DNA of 64,000 nucleotides from Pedobacter hiemivivus (GTDB taxonomy: Bacteria; Bacteroidota; Bacteroidia; Sphingobacteriales; Sphingobacteriaceae), in contig NZ_SJSM01000010.1 of NCBI RefSeq assembly GCF_004331685.1, positions 1-64,000 of the forward strand. Reading direction: 5' to 3'. Below are positions 29,224 through 37,901 of this stretch, piece by piece. Under the pieces are notes generated by a model that searched no databases, had not been told where the DNA came from, and was given only the letters and a program-made list of their open reading frames with translations. The translations under genes were made by a program, and so were the position numbers. The number at the start of each line of letters is the position of its first letter. The stretch's first letter is position 1.

Positions 29224-29976
29224 ATGAAGTTTTATAGCCTTGTGCTCCTTTTTTACTGTTTAACATTTAAAGCTTTTGCCCAACAAACGTCGGTGCAGGG
29301 CTTTGTGATAGACAAGGATTCCAAGCTTAGGCTGGCAAAAGTTTACATCTACAATTCTGCCAATGATGAAGGCATTTACAATACTCCGAAAGGAGAATTT
29401 ACCATTAAAGCTAAACCCGGCGATACACTATTCGCTGTTTTACAGGGATACGCTTTAGATACCGTTGTCATAAACACTCAAAAGGCCTTTTATTTCCAAT
29501 TGAAACCTTTGGGTATTTCACTTCGCGAAGTCTCGATTGTAGGCAATAAGTACACCCCAAAGGAACTTCATGAGAAATCCTTAAAGGAATATAAATACGC
29601 GCTGGACAAAGGGAAGGCAAAAGATCTGCTTAATCTGGGCCTTGGTGGTGCCGGATTGGGTATAGATGCCATTTATAACCTACTTAGCCGTCAAGGAAAG
29701 AATGCCCGACACCTGCAAAAAATATTGGAAAGAGACTATCGGGAGGCTATTGTTGACTATAGGTTTAAACCCGACTACGTAAAGCGTGTTTTACAAATTG
29801 GTGATTACGAAGCAGAAGATTTTATGTTGCAATACCGCCCGTCCTATGATTTTGTTTTAACAGCTTCAGATTATGCTTTTGTAGTTTATCTAAAGAACAA
29901 TTATGCAAATTACAAACGTAATCCTGCGGCATTCCGACTACCCACACTGCCCAAAATAACCATTGAAACGTTTTGA
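29224..29976 (+). CDS. Exported protein with carboxypeptidase-regulatory-like domain
   Basis: 250 residues with signal peptide ending KAFAQ. Residues about 21-100 form a CarboxypepD_reg-like beta-sandwich (VQGFVIDKDSKLRLAKVYIYN...PKGEFTIKAKPGDTL). The rest (from SLREVSIVGNKYTPKEL) is helical and resembles uncharacterised Bacteroidota envelope proteins. No barrel follows the domain, unlike SusC proteins. It overlaps the next gene by four bases, so the two proteins may act together. Function unknown. Confidence 0.75.
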   Translation: MKFYSLVLLFYCLTFKAFAQQTSVQGFVIDKDSKLRLAKVYIYNSANDEGIYNTPKGEFTIKAKPGDTLFAVLQGYALDTVVINTQKAFYFQLKPLGISLREVSIVGNKYTPKELHEKSLKEYKYALDKGKAKDLLNLGLGGAGLGIDAIYNLLSRQGKNARHLQKILERDYREAIVDYRFKPDYVKRVLQIGDYEAEDFMLQYRPSYDFVLTASDYAFVVYLKNNYANYKRNPAAFRLPTLPKITIETF

Positions 29977-30296
29977 AACCGCTCTTCCTAGTTGTTGCAA
30001 AAATTCCCGCCCATGCCATGGCAATCTTCCCTTTTATTCTGTTAAAGAACAAGGGGCAAAAAAACGACGCTGTTCTGATAAACCATGAGCGAATACACTT
30101 ACGGCAGCAACTGGAACTCCTGATATTCCCTTTTTATTTATTATACCTGCTGAACTACCTTGTTTTGCTCATCAAGTACAAAAACCATTATCAAGCCTAT
30201 TTCAATATCATTTTTGAAAAGGAAGCTTATGCTGCCCAGCAGGACTTAAATTATTTGAAGCAAAGAAAGTTTTTCTCCTGGCTCAGATATCTCTGA
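29973..30296 (+). CDS. Small membrane protein with an HExxH zinc motif
   Basis: 107 residues starting at a TTG that overlaps the TGA of the previous gene; no better start is available. It contains INHERIHLRQQ, an HExxH motif at residues 38-42, directly before a long hydrophobic segment (about 49-68), and a later glutamate in FEKEAYAAQ near residue 84. This order (HExxH, membrane helix, ExxA) resembles M56-like minimal metallopeptidases. The protein has no known name to me. Activity is unproven; a membrane protease partnered with the upstream protein is a reasonable hypothesis. Confidence 0.6.
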   Translation: MKPLFLVVAKIPAHAMAIFPFILLKNKGQKNDAVLINHERIHLRQQLELLIFPFYLLYLLNYLVLLIKYKNHYQAYFNIIFEKEAYAAQQDLNYLKQRKFFSWLRYL

Positions 30297-30379
30297 AAGA
30301 CCAGCATTTTTGCCGGATTTATCCAATTAGTTTACTATTAAACTTTTAATCCGTCACTTTTTTGTTTTTCTTTGTAACA

Positions 30380-31417
30380 ATGAAGATTTTTTATGCCTCC
30401 CTACTTCTTGTTTTTAGCGGTACTGCAAACCTGTATGCTCAGGAGATCGACACCATCCCAATTAACACCAAAGGGCTTGATATTAAATTAAAGCGCAGTC
30501 CACTGCCGTCGAGAACCGGAACAATCCCTTTTAAGCCTGTAGAGTTAAACCCTATCGTGGTAGATGCCCGGGTAAATTACTGGAAAACTAAAACTTCTGT
30601 AGGTATTAACGTGAACCAGGCTACATTTTCCAACAACTGGAAAGGTGGGGGTGTAAATTCCCTTGCTGTGGGCGGTATTGTAAATTATAAAGCGGAATAC
30701 AGCAAAGAAAGCTATAGTTACGTAAGTGAGGTAATTTTGGAATATGGGAAGGTTAAAAACAAAGATCAGTTGCAAAAGAAAACCCGAGATCGGATTTTCT
30801 GGGACAATAAAGCCGCATTGCAGTTGTCTAAAAACTGGTACTTCTTCGGTTCGATCAACTTTGAGTCACAGTTCGATTCGGGCTTTTCTTATAGCAAGAA
30901 TTCTGATGGGAACGAGTTTCCAAACCTGATTTCAAAATTCATGGCACCGGGTTACCTGACTGAATCTTTCGGTTTTGAGTACAAACCCAATAAATATTTC
31001 TCCACCAGGATTGGTACAGGTAGTGCGCGACAAACATTTGTATTAGATACAGGCGTTTACATCACAAAGGATCCGAATGATCCAAATAACAGGGCGAAAG
31101 ATAAAAAGGCGGCTACAAAATATGGCGTTGACTTTGGTAAGAAATTTAAAAATGAACTGGCCTTCCAGATCGTAAGTAATTTCGAAAAAGAAGTAATTAC
31201 CAATACCGTGCTTAAAGCAAGGTATCAGATGTTTATTCCTTACGACAGGGCTTTAAATCAAATTGACCACCGTTTGGATGCCTCCATAACCTCCAAATTA
31301 AACCGGCTGATGAACGTTTCATTAACCTGCGTGGGTTTATTTGACAAAGACAACGATAAGAATATACAATGGAGCCAGGCACTCTCACTTGGTGTATCAT
31401 TCTACTTCCCTCGTTAA
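30380..31417 (+). CDS. DUF3078 outer-membrane beta-barrel protein
   Basis: 345 residues from the ATG at 30380, which gives a clean signal peptide ending LYAQ; the in-frame start six codons earlier worsens it. The body has many short amphipathic strands (WKTKTSVGINVNQATFSNNWKGGG is the DUF3078 hallmark region) and ends in an aromatic strand, SLGVSFYFPR. The family is Bacteroidota-specific and uncharacterised, probably a small outer-membrane barrel. Confidence 0.8.
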   Translation: MKIFYASLLLVFSGTANLYAQEIDTIPINTKGLDIKLKRSPLPSRTGTIPFKPVELNPIVVDARVNYWKTKTSVGINVNQATFSNNWKGGGVNSLAVGGIVNYKAEYSKESYSYVSEVILEYGKVKNKDQLQKKTRDRIFWDNKAALQLSKNWYFFGSINFESQFDSGFSYSKNSDGNEFPNLISKFMAPGYLTESFGFEYKPNKYFSTRIGTGSARQTFVLDTGVYITKDPNDPNNRAKDKKAATKYGVDFGKKFKNELAFQIVSNFEKEVITNTVLKARYQMFIPYDRALNQIDHRLDASITSKLNRLMNVSLTCVGLFDKDNDKNIQWSQALSLGVSFYFPR

Positions 31418-31456
31418 TACTTTTTAATTAACCATTACTCTTTCCTTCAAAATTAA

Positions 31457-31464
31457 TACCTTTG
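31457..31464 (+). promoter_or_regulatory. -7 box (TACCTTTG) of ffh
   Basis: TACCTTTG matches TAnnTTTG and leaves a leader of about 30 bases before the ATG at 31501. A TTTCC run at 31441 lies near the -33 position but is not an exact TTTG. Confidence 0.5.
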
Positions 31465-31500
31465 AGGCTACAAAAAATTGAACACTAAGCATTAAAGACA

Positions 31501-32835
31501 ATGTTTGAAAATTTACAGGATAAGCTAGATCGTGCGTTTAAGGTCTTAAAAGGACAGGGAAGCATTACAGAAATCAACGTGGCCGAAACCATGAAAGAGA
31601 TCCGTAAGGCTTTATTAGATGCCGACGTAAACTATAAAACGGCAAAAACCTTTACCGATGAGGTAAAAGAAAAAGCTTTAGGCTTAAATGTACTTACAGC
31701 TGTTTCTCCTGGTCAGTTGCTGACCAAGGTAATGAATGATGAACTGACTGCCTTAATGGGTGGTGAGGTTACTGAATTAGACTTAAAAGCAAACCCTACC
31801 ATTATATTAATTGCAGGTTTAAACGGTGCGGGTAAAACTACTTTTACCGGAAAACTAGCCAACTACCTTAAAAGCAAAGGCAAAAAACCTTTATTGGTAG
31901 CGGGTGACGTTTACAGACCGGCAGCGGTAGATCAGCTACAAATACTAGGTGAGCAGATCGGCGTTCCAGTATATGCAAATACGGCATCTAAAGATCCGGT
32001 TGCGATTGCCTTGGAAGGTATTGCTGAAGGTAAAAAACAGCAAAATAATGTAATCATTATAGATACAGCAGGCCGTTTAGCAATAGACGAGCAGATGATG
32101 GACGAGATCGCTGCTGTAAAAGAAAATACGAAACCCCACGAAATCCTATTTGTTGTGGATGCCATGACCGGACAGGATGCGGTTAACACAGCAAAAGCAT
32201 TTAACGATAGGCTAGACTTTACCGGTGTTGTATTAACCAAATTAGATGGCGATACACGTGGTGGTGCGGCCCTTTCCATTAAATCTGTAGTCAACAAACC
32301 GATCAAATTTATCGGTACTGGCGAAAAGATGGAAGCCCTTGATGTGTTCTATCCAGAAAGGATGGCTTCACGTATTTTAGGGATGGGTGACGTGGTTTCA
32401 TTGGTTGAACGTGCACAAGAGCAGTTTGACGAAAAAGAAGCCGCAGAACTTCAGAAAAAGATCCGTAAGAACAAGTTTGATTTTAACGACTTCTACAATC
32501 AGATCCAGCAGATTAAAAAAATGGGTAACATGAAAGACCTGATGGGCATGATACCTGGTGTTGGAAAAATGATGAAGAACGTTGAAATTGAGGATGATGC
32601 CTTTAAAAATGTAGAGGCCATTATTCAATCCATGACCAAATTTGAGCGTGAAAACCCAGATAGTATCCAACAAAGCAGACGCTTGCGCATCGCTAAAGGT
32701 TCTGGAAATAAAATTGAAGAGGTTACCAAACTCATCAAGCAGTTTGAAGATATGCGTAAGGTAATGAAGCAGTTCTCTAACCCGGCTACAGCTGCCAGGA
32801 TGATGAAGAATATGCCTAAAATGCCGCAGAGATAA
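31501..32835 (+). CDS. ffh: Signal recognition particle protein Ffh
   Basis: 444 residues. It targets nascent membrane and secreted proteins by binding 4.5S RNA and the signal sequence. It shows the N-terminal four-helix domain, G1 GLNGAGKTTFTGKLA near residue 107, G3 DTAGRL, G4 TKLDGDTRGG, and the methionine-rich M domain from about 300 on (MGNMKDLMGMIPGVGKMMKN and the RRLRIAKGSG helix-turn). Intact. A weak hairpin (32840-32846 with 32857-32863) follows the stop. Confidence 0.96.
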   Translation: MFENLQDKLDRAFKVLKGQGSITEINVAETMKEIRKALLDADVNYKTAKTFTDEVKEKALGLNVLTAVSPGQLLTKVMNDELTALMGGEVTELDLKANPTIILIAGLNGAGKTTFTGKLANYLKSKGKKPLLVAGDVYRPAAVDQLQILGEQIGVPVYANTASKDPVAIALEGIAEGKKQQNNVIIIDTAGRLAIDEQMMDEIAAVKENTKPHEILFVVDAMTGQDAVNTAKAFNDRLDFTGVVLTKLDGDTRGGAALSIKSVVNKPIKFIGTGEKMEALDVFYPERMASRILGMGDVVSLVERAQEQFDEKEAAELQKKIRKNKFDFNDFYNQIQQIKKMGNMKDLMGMIPGVGKMMKNVEIEDDAFKNVEAIIQSMTKFERENPDSIQQSRRLRIAKGSGNKIEEVTKLIKQFEDMRKVMKQFSNPATAARMMKNMPKMPQR

Positions 32836-32875
32836 AAAATTCGGTTTTTCTTAACCAACCGAACATCTAATCAGT

Positions 32876-32912
32876 ATAGATTCACACTTAGGACATCTAA
32901 GTGTGAATCTAT
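32876..32912 (+). promoter_or_regulatory. 16-bp perfect hairpin ending in the comM start codon
   Basis: Arms 32876-32891 and 32897-32912 are perfectly complementary with a 5-base loop (GACAT). The last two paired bases are the AT of the comM ATG at 32911. In RNA the ribosome-entry region of comM would be folded into this stem. It has no T tract, so it is not a classical terminator of ffh. It could be a translational switch or a small palindromic repeat. Confidence 0.75.
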
Positions 32913-33965
32913 GCTGATAAAAACATATGGCAGCGCCGTCTTTGGCGTAAATGCTTTAACCATTACCATCGAAGTAAGTATAGGCGGGGGCAACAGATAC
33001 CACATTGTTGGTTTGCCCGATAACGCCATCAAAGAAAGCCTGAGAAGGATTGAAAGTGCCATCCAATCGGCTGGACTTAAAATGCCCCGACAAAAGATTG
33101 TCATTAATCTGGCCCCAGCCGACATTCGCAAAGAAGGCTCTGCTTACGACCTTCCAATTGCCATGGGCATTTTGGCGGCCTCAGGGCAAATAGAAAGCGC
33201 AGCGTTAGATAAATACTTTATTATGGGTGAACTGTCCTTAGACGGCGGCTTACAACCTATAAAAGGCGCATTACCCATATCCATCCAGGCCCGAACTGCA
33301 GGCTTTAAAGGTTTTATACTCCCAAAAGACAATTCCAGAGAGGCTGCAATCGTAACTGAACTCCTGGTATATGGCATGTGCAACCTAAGCGAAGTTGTCG
33401 CTTTTTTTAACGGCACAGCACAGCCTGAACCTGTTATTGTCAATACCAGAGATGAATTTTACAATAATGTAAGCAATTACGAGCAGGATTTTTCGGACGT
33501 AAAGGGTCAGGAAAATATAAAAAGAGCATTGGAAATTGCTGCTGCAGGCGGACACAACCTGATCCTTATTGGCCCACCTGGAGCCGGAAAAACCATGCTA
33601 GCTAAGCGCCTGCCCACCATTTTACCACCCTTAAACCTTCAGGAAGCTTTAGAGACCACCAAAATACATTCGGTAGCCGGAAAGCTGAATGCTGCCGAAT
33701 CACTAATGACAGAGCGCCCCTATCGTAGCCCCCATCACACCATTTCGGACATGGCTTTGGTAGGAGGCGGTGCAAACCCACAACCTGGCGAAATCTCCCT
33801 TGCGCACAATGGTGTGTTATTTTTAGATGAATTACCAGAGTTTAAGCGCAGCGTGCTCGAAGTAATGCGCCAACCGCTCGAAGATCGTTCAGTAACCATT
33901 TCACGATCACGTTTGAGCGTTGAGTATCCAGCTAGCTTTATGCTAATTGCCTCAATGAACCCTTG
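32911..33965 (+). pseudogene. comM: comM (yifB) Mg-chelatase-like ATPase, 3' end cut off by element insertion
   Basis: About 351 of an expected 510 or so residues remain. The N-terminal Lon-protease-like fold domain ([22 protein letters not shown]) and the AAA+ part with Walker [23 protein letters not shown] and the arginine-containing [13 protein letters not shown] are present. The frame then reaches FMLIASMNP and stops at TGA. In intact homologues MNP is followed by a CPCG zinc-like segment and the lid domain. ComM is a hexameric branch-migration helicase used in natural transformation; loss of the lid should abolish function. The missing half should lie at the far end of the element. Confidence 0.92.
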
Positions 33966-35428
33966 AAGTCGTGTTGACTTGTTTGCGGAGTGGTGGTAGG
34001 AAGGTAAGCAAGACCCACATTGACAGAGTCCTGCCCGATAGTAATATATTCGGTAACCGTTTCGACTATAGCTCGTTTCTGTGGGAACAACATATTGTGC
34101 CATTCTTCATATAGAGCCTTTGCTTCAGTTAAAACAAATTCACTTGAAGTCATTTGTGCCCGTTTAAGGTCTATTTCAGATTGTAGCTCTGGAACCGATT
34201 TATCAAGTTGATGCACCTGTGTTTCATATGGCTTGTACAGCTCTGCGAGGTGATCCTTGTCTAATTCACCATTCAATCTAAGCGTAACCAGATCATCCAT
34301 TTTCTTACGTAGTTGTGCACGTTTTTTTATAGTTGAGGAAAGCAGCTGCTCCTTTTCTTTTAGTTGGGTGTCTATTTCATCAATGTACATCTCAGGACGC
34401 ATATCATTAAGATACCCTTTTAAAAGTCCTTGGTAAATATCATCCATGTCTTCAACGCTGATATTATTCTTACACACTTTACATGTGAATTTTTTAGCCG
34501 TGCTTGTCACGTACATCGACTTTCCACATGAACATTTCACAAAACCAGCAAGAAGATATTCTGATTTTCTACCAATTTTGGTTCTCTTTGTGGTTTGTTC
34601 ATCGAGAATTGAATTACATTGCTGCCATAAGTGTTCGTCAATGATAGCTGGGCACGGAAGCACGACCCACTCATGTTCTGGTTTTGTTATCCACTGCTTC
34701 CCGTCACCCAGGCTCTTCGTATGGTTTGCAAGACGCTGGCCTTTAGCAGTTGTATCGCGCAACAACCGATCCACTGTAGTATCTGAAAACCGAGCGCCAT
34801 TTCTAGTACGATACCCTAATGAGTTTAACCGGTCGGATGTCGTTTTCTTACGTTGACATTCAAGGAATATCTCGTACATCAATTTGCGAACAGGCGCTTC
34901 TTTCTGATCAATCATCAAAATTTTATCCTGCCACTTATAGCCAAAGCTCGCCTGTCCACCTAACGGCTTACCCATTCTCGCTCGTATTGGTACTGATGCC
35001 AGGACTCTACTTGAAATCTCCTCACGTTCCCACTCAGACAAAGCAGCTAAAATAGTAAACAACAATCTACCTGCTGGAGAACTGGTATCTATCTGTTCTG
35101 CTAACGACACCATGTCTGCATTCGCTTTTCTAAAAATATCCCCGAACTCTAGTAGTTCTTTGGTATTACGCGCTAAACGGGCAAGTTTTGAAAATATTAA
35201 GCCAGTAATACGTCCGCTTCTCAAGTCCTTAAGCATACGTTGTGCTTCGGGATGATCCATAACACTTTTCCCCGATACGGCCTCCAGACGGTATACTTCT
35301 TCAATATGCCAATCCCTGGATTGTACATAGTATCTCGCACGCTGTTCGTGATGTTCTGGACTATCGTCTTTAACTTGCATTTCCGTGGAAACCCTTATCC
35401 ATATACCAACTCGCTTTTTTTCTTCCAT
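33938..35428 (-). CDS. Large serine recombinase (site-specific integrase)
   Basis: 496 residues. The resolvase domain starts at once with [12 protein letters not shown], the catalytic serine being residue 14, followed by the [10 protein letters not shown] and ERxxISSRV segments. A recombinase domain (about 165-290), a zinc ribbon (CSCGK...CKVCK, about 310-335) and a coiled coil (about 345-450) follow, the standard large-serine-integrase order. It probably integrated and excises the element. Its last eight codons and stop are read from the comM side, so its C-terminus is created by integration. No excisionase gene is evident next to it. Confidence 0.92.
   Translation of the reverse strand: MEEKKRVGIWIRVSTEMQVKDDSPEHHEQRARYYVQSRDWHIEEVYRLEAVSGKSVMDHPEAQRMLKDLRSGRITGLIFSKLARLARNTKELLEFGDIFRKANADMVSLAEQIDTSSPAGRLLFTILAALSEWEREEISSRVLASVPIRARMGKPLGGQASFGYKWQDKILMIDQKEAPVRKLMYEIFLECQRKKTTSDRLNSLGYRTRNGARFSDTTVDRLLRDTTAKGQRLANHTKSLGDGKQWITKPEHEWVVLPCPAIIDEHLWQQCNSILDEQTTKRTKIGRKSEYLLAGFVKCSCGKSMYVTSTAKKFTCKVCKNNISVEDMDDIYQGLLKGYLNDMRPEMYIDEIDTQLKEKEQLLSSTIKKRAQLRKKMDDLVTLRLNGELDKDHLAELYKPYETQVHQLDKSVPELQSEIDLKRAQMTSSEFVLTEAKALYEEWHNMLFPQKRAIVETVTEYITIGQDSVNVGLAYLPTTTPQTSQHDFKGSLRQLA
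33941..33966. other. Left attachment-site junction inside comM
   Basis: The comM frame follows the family up to the MNP codons (AACCCT) and plausibly TTG, then diverges at 33966 where a Cys codon (TGY) is expected. The crossover must therefore lie at or before 33965 if TTG is shared by both ends. The exact core cannot be set without the right junction, which is outside the window. Confidence 0.7.
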
Positions 35429-35592
35429 ATTTCGTTGATTATTTGTTATATAAATATAACCAAAATTCCAGTTAATTTCTAATAAAAAACAGCTTTATTT
35501 ACTAATAGAGATAGATATTTGCGATTAAAATGCAAAAAATTCAACCAATTAAAAGAACACATTTATATTTTGTAACCGAGGAACCTTTCTAA

Positions 35593-35814
35593 TTATTTCA
35601 GCCCCTTTTTCATAATACTTTCGATTATTGCTCGCTTAATTTTGGCCTCTTCACTGGTAACAGTTATGTATCGCACAGTAACTTTATATCTCTTTGCCGA
35701 TTTTTTAGAAAGTATGGCTTTGTTCCCCTGAATAGTTCTGTTACATTCTGGATGCTCAATAAATATAATCTTCTCAACTTCCTTTATTTGCGGTGATTTT
35801 TCTTTGTCTTTCAT
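35593..35814 (-). CDS. Small basic protein of unknown function
   Basis: 73 residues, lysine-rich, with no signal or membrane segment. It contains a possible strand VTVRYITVTSEEAKIKRAIIESIMKKG. A GGAG stretch lies about ten bases before the ATG on the minus strand. It sits 160 bases behind the recombinase gene on the same strand and might be a recombination directionality factor or a small DNA-binding protein, but no family is recognised. Confidence 0.45.
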   Translation of the reverse strand: MKDKEKSPQIKEVEKIIFIEHPECNRTIQGNKAILSKKSAKRYKVTVRYITVTSEEAKIKRAIIESIMKKGLK

Positions 35815-35865
35815 TTGGCAGGCTCCTTTATTAAAAGAATAGATTACACAATAATTTGACTTAAA

Positions 35866-35898
35866 AAAGGAGGCAACTCATCTGTGGACTGCCTCTTT
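35866..35898 (-). terminator. Hairpin terminator in the gap left of the accessory operon
   Basis: GAGGCA (35870-35875) and TGCCTC (35890-35895), extended by A-T and G-T pairs, form a stem that on the minus strand is followed by CTTTTTTAAG. It fits termination of leftward transcripts coming from the genes at 36390 and beyond. Apart from this, 35815-36127 shows nothing I can name. Confidence 0.55.
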
Positions 35899-36127
35899 AC
35901 AAATGTTATTAAATCTTGCATTGGGTAATAGATACACGCAAAGAATAAAACCTTCGTAATTGCTGAAAGAAGAATTACAAGATCTAAGTGTCTGCTAAGA
36001 CCATAACCACACAAATACGTATTTAACTAAAGATGAACGAATTGCTTCTTTATTCTAGGTTAATTTTGTAAATTTGAATAAGTAGGATATTGTCTTGGTT
36101 GAATCTATTAACGAAAAATGATAAATT

Positions 36128-36298
36128 ATGAAAACGTTCGTTTATCTCTGCATCACAAGCATCATCGGAACCGGGGCATTCCTTTCGGCGCTGTCGCTAT
36201 CAAATCCTTATCCAGCCTATGCTGTCGGCTTTGGTATATGGATCCTTTTCTTTTGGGGAGTTTCCAAAAGGTCACAGGGGGCAACCCGGCGGAGATAA
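36128..36298 (+). CDS. Small two-helix membrane protein
   Basis: 56 residues, starting MKTFVYLCITSIIGTGAF. Two hydrophobic helices (about residues 4-22 and 28-45) are followed by a basic end (SKRSQGATRRR). It is the only plus-strand gene I support in the element's left part. The same frame remains open after the TAA for about 40 codons of protein-like sequence (RERIQDVWLYQQNG), so the original gene may have been longer and cut by a nonsense change. Function unknown. Confidence 0.6.
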   Translation: MKTFVYLCITSIIGTGAFLSALSLSNPYPAYAVGFGIWILFFWGVSKRSQGATRRR

Positions 36299-36389
36299 CG
36301 GGAACGAATTCAGGATGTATGGCTGTATCAGCAAAATGGAATAACCGTTGAAGATAAAATTAAACAAACTGAAACTCTGAACTTGGCTG

Positions 36390-37049
36390 CTATCTTCTTG
36401 GCGTTAAATTCTCCTTATTTGAATGCTCATGCAATCTTTCGGCACCATATAGCTGCTCAAAGCTTTTTATTTTGCCGGTATCGTATATAACAACGGTATC
36501 AGGGGGATCAAATTTATAGTTTTGATAGAATTGTTCCCAATCCACACCAATGTTCCGGGGATAGTAATCCCAATTGTCCCATGATTTTTCCAATATCTTT
36601 AACCCGTCAAAGCCCAGGCAACGAACCAGGTGCTCATATGGATTACAGTTATAATTTTCCCCATAAGCGAGTATATTTATAACCGGCGCCATTTTAGAAA
36701 GGTTGCTATCGGAATGTTTCGCAATGGCGTTTTCCCGAATGCCTGACAGCAACAAAATTTCCCGAATCTGACGTGGATCAAGAGGCATCTGTGCATCAAG
36801 GAGGTTGACTTCATCTTTCAAGTGGATCTGATAAATCTTTCCTATAGTTATTTTCCCAGGTTCCTGCCCCTGCCTGAGCAGATGGGTCTGCATAGCAATA
36901 TGACTGAACAATCGTGCAGCTCCTTCATTGACCGAGGTGTAAAAACCATTGCCCAGGGTAAAGGCATTCCACCCCACTCCAGTATTAGGCTTTAGGTTGA
37001 TGGTATCTCCCATGATTCCAGGAGAGCCATGATATAAAATAGGCATCAT
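36390..37049 (-). CDS. ADP-ribosyltransferase-like protein (DUF3990-type)
   Basis: 219 residues. The start ILYHGSPGIM, the GNGFYTSVNEGAARLFS segment and the C-terminal TVVIYDTGKIKSFEQL are arranged like the H, Y and E elements of H-Y-E ADP-ribosyltransferases and resemble DUF3990 proteins, which often start with a YHGS motif. If active it would transfer ADP-ribose from NAD to a protein or nucleic acid. The ATG overlaps the stop of the upstream DNA methylase (ATGATG/TGA), so the two are translationally coupled. No immunity gene was recognised next to it. The assignment rests on motifs only. Confidence 0.6.
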   Translation of the reverse strand: MMPILYHGSPGIMGDTINLKPNTGVGWNAFTLGNGFYTSVNEGAARLFSHIAMQTHLLRQGQEPGKITIGKIYQIHLKDEVNLLDAQMPLDPRQIREILLLSGIRENAIAKHSDSNLSKMAPVINILAYGENYNCNPYEHLVRCLGFDGLKILEKSWDNWDYYPRNIGVDWEQFYQNYKFDPPDTVVIYDTGKIKSFEQLYGAERLHEHSNKENLTPRR

Positions 37050-37867
37050 ACGGCTTTAAGTTGCTCAGAGATGGGATAATTGGCAGTCAGCATTTCGGTC
37101 TTGGACTTTTGGTTGCCTGATTTGGCATTCACAGATACTTTTTGATTAATTGACCATGTGTGCCACCTATGTTCCTTGGTGTATTTAGACAATATGGGTG
37201 AGGGATAGGAAGAAAGCAAAAACTTACCTTTAATCTTACTAAGCAGAAAAAGCAGGCTTTCAAAATCATGTTCACTATATCCATCATAGTGTCCGCAATC
37301 GGAATTATAGTATGGTGGGTCGCAATAAAAAAAACTATTTACAGTATCTCTGCTGCCGATGATGTAAAGCGCATCCGCGGATTCAATCTGACAATTCTGC
37401 AAACGGATGGCGAGTTCTTCTGTGAACGATTCCTTTTTATGGTTAATCTTTTGGCTAGTTGTATTACTGGTTTTATCATAGCCCCAATTGCCATCAAGCA
37501 TAGCACTGAAACTTTGGCTACTAAGTAACCATACAGCCCAAGCCCTTTTTAAATCTGTGAACATATCCGAATTATTATAAATAACAGAAGCCTTACGATA
37601 CAAATCGCGACTGTGCAAACTGATCCTGATTTCTTTTTCAAGACTGACAAAATCCTCCTTAACCATACGGTAAAAGTTCATCAACTCTCGATTTGTATCG
37701 TTGATGACCTCTATCTCTGAGGCTTTCTTTGCGAAGAACACCGCTGCCCCCCCTAAAAAGGGTTCACAATACAAGGTATGCTTGGGAATAAGGGAAACTA
37801 TTTTGGGTGCAAGCTTCTGTTTGCCACCATAGTAACTAATAGGTGTTTTTAATCTTATTTTGCTCAT
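37046..37867 (-). CDS. Dam-type (D12 class) adenine-N6 DNA methyltransferase
   Basis: 273 residues. The SAM motif YYGGKQKLAPKI lies at about residues 12-23, EPFLGGAAVFF follows, and the catalytic DPPY box is at residues 183-186. This is the D12 class, related to Dam and M.DpnII. No restriction endonuclease gene is adjacent, so it is an orphan methylase, probably masking element DNA from host restriction during transfer. Its stop overlaps the ADP-ribosyltransferase-like gene. Recognition sequence cannot be inferred. Confidence 0.9.
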   Translation of the reverse strand: MSKIRLKTPISYYGGKQKLAPKIVSLIPKHTLYCEPFLGGAAVFFAKKASEIEVINDTNRELMNFYRMVKEDFVSLEKEIRISLHSRDLYRKASVIYNNSDMFTDLKRAWAVWLLSSQSFSAMLDGNWGYDKTSNTTSQKINHKKESFTEELAIRLQNCQIESADALYIIGSRDTVNSFFYCDPPYYNSDCGHYDGYSEHDFESLLFLLSKIKGKFLLSSYPSPILSKYTKEHRWHTWSINQKVSVNAKSGNQKSKTEMLTANYPISEQLKAV

Positions 37868-37901
37868 GCTTAAATAATTGATGGGTTTAGGATTAAAGTG
37901 A

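Noticed and set aside
36118-36351. Plus-strand frame of 77 codons starting at MINYENV
   Set aside because: It overlaps the better two-helix membrane frame at 36128 in another frame and looks like its shadow.
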